A DNA stretch of 64,000 nucleotides. Source: Colletotrichum lupini. Lineage: Eukaryota > Ascomycota > Sordariomycetes > Glomerellales > Glomerellaceae. This document shows, one piece after another, positions 58,018 through 64,000 of this stretch. The stretch's first letter is position 1. Each line of letters opens with the position of its first letter. The stretch is taken from NCBI RefSeq assembly GCF_023278565.1, contig NC_064675.1:2914001-2978000 (forward strand), given 5' to 3'. The translations under genes were made by a program, and so were the position numbers. A model generated the notes under the pieces. It saw only the letters and a program-made list of their open reading frames with translations. It had not been told where the DNA came from and ran no database searches.

Positions 58018-60279
58018 TCTAGGTAATGTGGGCAGAAGCCCCTAATATAGGTAGAAGCCCTTATATATAGTTATAGCTAGTTACTACTAGTTATAATACA
58101 TAGCCTATAGCTATATAATATAGTAGCCTACCCCCTAATTAAAATTTTATAACGTCCTCGTTACTTATATTCCCTAATTATTTCCTTTAAATATAACGCT
58201 ATTATAATATAATATTATTATAATTATCGTAAATATATTACTTAAAATATTTTATAGTAGTCGTAATTATTATACTTAATAGTATAATACTTTAGTAATA
58301 AGTTACTAAGTTATCCCCGTAGTTTAGCGTCGAGATCATAGAGCACCCTTTTACAAATTATTTTTTACTTATTATTAGGAATTATTATATTAGTTATTTT
58401 TATTATATAGTTTACTTCTTCTTATTATCCTCTTTTTTATATCTTTTATTAAAAAAGAATTATCCTTGCTTTATTATTTATTATTGTTTGAATAATAATT
58501 TTTTATATAAACTTATAGAATTCTTTATTATTATTTTAAACTAGGGTCGTATTATATTATAAAATTATATCTTTAAGCTTCTCTTTTTTAATTAGTAGTT
58601 ATTCTAATTATTCTAAAAGTAAGTATTAAGGCCCGGGAGTCGTATTAGTAATTCGAGGTACTAGCCTCTATTATTTATAAATAGTAAAAAGCGTATTTAG
58701 TATATCGTCGTATCTAAGCTTTATAAAATTATAAATAGTAAGGTATTTTAATAGCTTAATTTAATTAAAATAGTTATACTAACTCTTTAATGGGCTAAGG
58801 CTATATAAATATATTATTATTATAATTTCTTTAGCTATTACCTCTTTTTTAATAGTTTTATATAAAGCTCTATATATAAAATATAATAATAAGTCGCCTT
58901 TTTTTTAGCTATTTATAAGTATTTAGTAAAAAGTTATTATAACCGAAATTTTATTAAACTCTAAAAAAAAAATATTATTTAAGTTATTATTAAAAAACAT
59001 TATAGCGTAGTATAAGCTATTATAATTCTTTTTATATAGCCGACCTCGTTATACTAGCTTAGGAATTAAGTAGTACTATTTAGGTATTATTTTATTTAGA
59101 ATAAATATACTTAGATTAATTCTAATTAGTTATACTAAGGGATCGTTAAGAGTCGGCTTTGGGAGTACGGGTATTTTTTTTAATAGATCGTCTTAAAGAG
59201 GATTCTTTTATAAAGTCGCTACTTTTAGCTTCTTATTACTTATATTCTTTATTCTTTTAGTTTTATATTTTTTTTTTATTAATAACTTTTCGTTAAGTAA
59301 AACGCTATTATTAAATTCTCTTTTATTAAACTCCTCGTTACTAATCCCCTTTTTAATTTCTAAAAGATTATCGTCGTTATTTAATAATAACTTCGTACTA
59401 TTAGCTTTTTTATTCTTAACTTCTAACTTTATAAATAATAAGTCGTTATTAATTATAATCGGGGTTTAAGCTATTATCTTCTCTAGCTAAGATAATAACT
59501 TCCCGTTTATTTAATTTTAGATTTTTTAAATAGTATTATTTAGCGTCGTAAATAGTTAAGTATTAAATATTCTAAGTTTCTTAAGAAGTAGGTTTATAAT
59601 AAATAGGTTATATATACTAAATAAACTAGTAAATCCCCTATATTTAATCTCGAGTCTAGGGTCCTCTTTATTTACTAAGTTATTATCTTCGTTTCCTATT
59701 TTAAATAATCCGTTATTCTTACCCTTAATAACTAGTAAGTATTATAATAACTTAAAAACGTTCGTACGATCGATATTAAGGGTTACCGGATTATTAAAAT
59801 TATTAATAAACGTTTAGTTAGTACCTTTTTTATTATATACCTAACTAGCTAAGTTAATAAGGTTATTATTAGTTTTATTTAGTTATGCTATTTTAGTATA
59901 AGTATATAGAGGGGAAGAAAAAAGTATAGCTAAAGTGGGTAGAAATAAAGTTTAAATAGCTAGTTATAAATAATATAGAGTTAAGATTAAATAGTAAGTT
60001 CGATCTTTAGCTTTAAATAAGTACTTAAAATTAAGAATAGTTAATACTATCCTCTACTATAAAAAGGAATTATTATTTAGCTAAATTAAATATTCTTCTT
60101 TTTATAATAATAAATACCTCGTTATAATAATTTTATAAAGAAGTTCTAGCTACTATTTATATTATTTACCTAGTCCCTTTAGTTATAATAAGAACTATAG
60201 TCTATTCTTATTTTATTAAACGTTAATAATTTTCTTTAGTAAATTAGTAAGTAAAATTGCTATTAGTATTAGTAGTGCT

Positions 60280-60700
60280 CGTTTATAAATATCGAGTAGT
60301 AATATTAGTTCTAAGTAGTTAACTAAGATTATATTATATATCTTTACGTATTAAAATAAGTCGAGCTTATATACGAATCGTCCGACCCGTTTAAGGATTA
60401 TAAAAAGCCTAGTATATTATTATAAATATTTCTTTTTTAGCGTAATTAATTATAATATATTATAACTATAATATAGTTTTAGTATAATACGTTATTTAAT
60501 TTTAAAAAATTTAGTAAAGCGCTTCTAGTCGTAGTATAATTTTATTTAAATAGTTACGATAGTAATAGCGTTATATACTTTAAGTTGTATCTCTAGTCTA
60601 GTTAGTAGTTTATTTATTACGTTTACGACTACGTTAATAATATTATTAAGAATAAATCCTAGAATAATTTCGTTAGGCAACTTAGTTATTACTACTAATT
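60280..60700 (-). pseudogene. gypsy integrase C-terminal relic
   Basis: The minus strand, with RIP stops read through, gives PNEIILGF, then KRFTKFFKIK and GRFVYKLDL..YVKIYNIILVNYLE. This corresponds to the fungal gypsy segment FxxGDRVxLRL ... IGxLAYRLxLPxxxxIHPVxSVxxLEP. Confidence 0.72.
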
Positions 60701-62389
60701 TACTATTATTAATCTCGAATTATAATTAGGGAATACTATCGGGCTATCGGTCTAGGGATTTTAGTCATATAAAGTATATTTATAGCGCTAACTTAACTAT
60801 AAGGTTTATTTATTTACTCTAGCCGTTAGTCTAGGGATAGTAGGCTACTAAGTATAATAGTTTACTACCGCACTTATCTTATATATATTTCTATATTATA
60901 AAAAGGAATTTAGGGTCTTTATTATTTAGGATTACTTTCGGTAGTCCCTAGTTATAGTGCTATAAAAAGTCTATTAGTAACGTTACCTATTCCTTTATTA
61001 TTATCGTTTTATATCTAAGTATTAAACTAATCTATTTAAATATCTTATTGGTTATTAATAAGATATAGTTATATTTTTCTCTCGAGGTTAGTAATCCTAA
61101 AATAAAATTAATAATAATTATATAATAAGGATATAATAATAATATAATAGGTTATATATTATTATATAGTTAGTATATTTTAAGTTTTATCGTTAAGTAC
61201 GTTAGGTAACCCTAAATGTAGCGCTTTAGATTTTATATAAGTCGTAATATATAATATCCGAATAGTATCGTAGCTATTTTATCGTAGCCTATATAGTTTC
61301 TTTTATAAGCCGTTTTAAAGATATTAGCGTAATATATTTAAAAGATATATAATTAGTTATATATATTATATATTACTTTTTATAATAGTCCCCTATATAA
61401 AAAAAATAGTAATTCGGCGCGGTTCTCTTTAAGTAATATTATATTATCGCGGATTATTTTAATAATAAATTTAAAAACTAGGTTTATATCGTAGCCTTAC
61501 TAGATTTTCTTTTTAAAACTCGGTACTATTTTAAAAAGAATTATACTAATACTATCCTACGTCGCTAGTAGTATAATATCGTTTTCTAATTACTAGTTAT
61601 TAATTATACGCATTAATAATAAACTAATTTATATAGTATAAGTATTATTAGTTAAGAAAACTAATTATGCCTATGTTTATATTACTTAATTATTTAATAC
61701 GTTGTTTAGTAAAACGTTTAAGCTATTATTTATTAAATTTAGCTTATCGTATCCCGGGTTAGTTAGTAGTTTAAATAGCACGTCCGGTATAATATATTCC
61801 TTACTTAGCTTATATATAACTTAAATATTAAATTAGCTAGCGTACTCTATTACCCTAATTAGTTTTTTATTATTAGTACTATTTACTATAGTATTAGCGA
61901 TGTCCGATTATCGTTATAGGCCTACGATAGTAAAATAATTAGTAATAATTATTATAGTAAGTTTTAATACGGAGATCTAGTAATTATATTTCTTTAGGAC
62001 CTAAACGAAACTTAGTATTTCTATTTCCGTTAGCTAATATCTTTTTTTAGGCTCAGATAGGGTTCGTAATAAATATAATACTAATTAAATAGTACCCTTT
62101 AGCGGTGGTTTAGTTAGTTTCTTTTCGTTATTTATAATTATTTATAATACTTCCGGCTTAACGTAATAAGCTATAGTACTAATACCCGTTACTATTATAT
62201 TAAAATCGATAAATAGTAGTCGTATTAAGTCGTAATAATATAACTTAATATTATTTAATAAGTTACTACGTACTTTTTTAAACGCGTACTGTTCCTTATT
62301 AATAGTTATAATTAAGATTAATTTTATTTATTATTTACGCCCGGGATCCTTATTAGTAATTCGTCTACTATTTTTAATCTTTTATTATA

Positions 62390-63150
62390 ATAAATCCGTT
62401 TTTAATTATTTTAGTAATTTTATAATAAATATATATCCCGGGACGTTATTATAAAAGTACCCTACGAGGTTAATAAATATCTCGAGGTTACGGAGGGTCG
62501 TTAAATATTTAAGTTATTTAAGAGTATTTAACTTTTTTATTATAATAAATAGGCCAAAAGTATCGACGTATTATTTAAGAACGGTAATACCCAGAAATCC
62601 TATAAAAGTCTTTAATAAGTTAATACTAATATTTTTTTATTATAATAAATAAAAAACGGCGTTAAAGTTAGTAATATACTCCTTTAATATATTAGATCTA
62701 ATAATAATATCGTCGTAATATAATCGGGCTAAGATATTTATAAAAAGGGCGTCTATTTGTTATTAAATATAGGCGTTCGAGTTTTTATAACCTATTATAG
62801 TATAGTTAAAAGTATACTATCCGTTAGGTATAATAATTATAAAAGCGTCGTAAGATTCGGGGTATACTCGCTATTAATAATAAAACGAACTTACGTCTAT
62901 AACCGTAACATAGCGCTTATTTTTAATAATATTAAAAATGTCGTTTTACGATCGTATTAAGTAGCTATTTAAAAATACGATCTTATTTAGTCCGCGGATA
63001 TTAATAACTATACGGCCTTTTTATTTTTTATTAACTTTACGCTATATTATAAAAATTAAAAATAAAAACGGTACTAAGTTTATAATACGATATAATCGTC
63101 CCTAGTTAATAAGTATATCTAGTTATTTCCGGACGACTTCCTTTTTATTA
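62390..63150 (-). pseudogene. gypsy reverse transcriptase relic
   Basis: The minus strand, read through RIP stops, gives KGRIVINIRGLNKIV, then YVTVIDVSSFYY (palm Asp present) and the later thumb/connection region LNTLK-LKYLTTLRNLEIFIN followed by GYFYNNVPGY. This matches the fungal gypsy RT form with VVDxxSFFYQW and FPxTLxDLExYxGxxGWLR. Confidence 0.8.
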
Positions 63151-64000
63151 ACTCTTAAATAGTAAATTTTCTTTGTTTTAGGGACCTCCTTTTCCTAGCC
63201 TAATTTAAAAATAATTTATATCTATTAGTCTTTAGGAATATTAATAAAGCCGGTATCCTTAAAAATATCTTAAAAATAGTCTAATAGGGGTATAAAGTAG
63301 TCTACTTTATTAGCTCTATTATATATCGTAATTCTAATTATATATTTCTTCGTTCGGTCCGTTAGCTAGACCTCTATTAGCTTAGAAGTTATAGCCTCGT
63401 CTAGCTTACTATTTATATTACTAAAATTAGCCGCTATACTCGCCTAGTCGTTATTAACTTACTAGTAATAGGCATTTTTAATAATTAAATTAAGGGAGCC
63501 GACCTTAGTTTTCATAAGAATTATAATAGGTTTATTAATATTATTAATAACTATAATATAATATATATTCTCGTTAGTTAATAATACGTAGGATACGAAC
63601 TTATTATATAGTACCGGCTTAAATAGTAAGTTTTCGTTAATTATTACGGAATATAAAACTAGGAGTAGGGAAGATATATATAGTAGTATAGTTATCGTCG
63701 TAGCCGATCGGATCGTAGCCTTAATAAGTAGTCTACGTTTAGTATTATAAAACGCTAGGACGTTAATATTATATAAGTAAATAGTAATAATAGAGGTAGC
63801 GAAGTCGATTTTAAATTTTTCTAGTTTTATAATATCGGTACTAATTAATATATTTATTTATAAGCTATTAACTAGCGATATTTCTTATATAAAGTATACT
63901 AAGGATAGTATACTATTATCTATAATAGTACCCTTAATATAAAATAAAAAGACTATATAGTTTTATATTTAGTATATATTTATTTTAATACCTTTAATAG

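Larger units (their letters stand above)
58018..64000 (-). mobile_element. RIP-mutated Ty3/gypsy retrotransposon, runs past the window end
   Basis: Minus-strand relics give reverse transcriptase at about 62390-63150, then (toward lower coordinates) the integrase C-terminal region at about 60280-60700. RT before integrase defines Ty3/gypsy. The left boundary is near 58018, where composition changes and a 19-bp unit (AGAAGCCCCTAATATAG-like) is imperfectly repeated at about 58032-58070. I did not identify the LTR ends, because the partner LTR lies outside. CpA/TpG loss and stops throughout show RIP. Confidence 0.82.

Noticed and set aside
1..64000. CRISPR arrays, rRNA and tRNA genes
   Set aside because: No regularly spaced repeats and no convincing cloverleaf or rRNA segment seen by eye; a tRNAscan run would be decisive for tRNAs.

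Overview
The window reads as nuclear DNA of a filamentous ascomycete (Pezizomycotina, probably Sordariomycetes; species not determined). Genes have short 50-65 nt spliceosomal introns with GTRNGT donors and CTAAC-like branch sites, a fungal Zn2Cys6 regulator and a nuclear-encoded mitochondrial DNA polymerase gamma. Large AT-rich blocks have almost no CpA/TpG but keep CpG, the signature of repeat-induced point mutation (RIP).

Layout. 1-10680: RIP-mutated repeats: the end of a Ty1/copia element with its LTR (1-1853), unassigned AT-rich repeat, and a 3.4-kb terminal-inverted-repeat element (about 6990-10428). 10681-22954: a gene-poor island of normal composition with two small related cysteine/histidine proteins (11984-12370 and 17652-17909), a degenerate DEAH-helicase-like protein (18612-20648, minus) and a lysine/glutamate-rich repeat protein (22053-22883, minus). 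22955-24824: a pogo/Fot-type DNA transposon with TA target duplication and 29-bp inverted repeats, its transposase broken by RIP stops. 25098-39356: a LamB/YcsF (PxpA-type) gene split by a 13,372-bp retrotransposon block (25260-38631) with a CCTTC target duplication. The block is one copia element carrying a second copy of the same family in opposite orientation (31003-37849, duplication GGTAT).

40001-56725 is the gene-rich core: a biotin-dependent urea-carboxylase/5-oxoprolinase-type fusion (plus, divergent from the broken LamB/YcsF gene), a Zn2Cys6 transcription factor (45697-47970), an ABCG half transporter (50394-52632) and mitochondrial DNA polymerase gamma (53216-56725, minus). 58018-64000 is a RIP-mutated Ty3/gypsy element on the minus strand that runs out of the window.

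The clearest functional unit is the divergent pair LamB/YcsF plus biotin carboxylase-AHS2-AHS1-biotinyl fusion, which joins in two polypeptides the parts that bacteria encode as pxpA, pxpB, pxpC and accB/accC-like genes. In this genome the PxpA half is destroyed by the nested retrotransposons, although its reading frame across the insertion point is otherwise intact.
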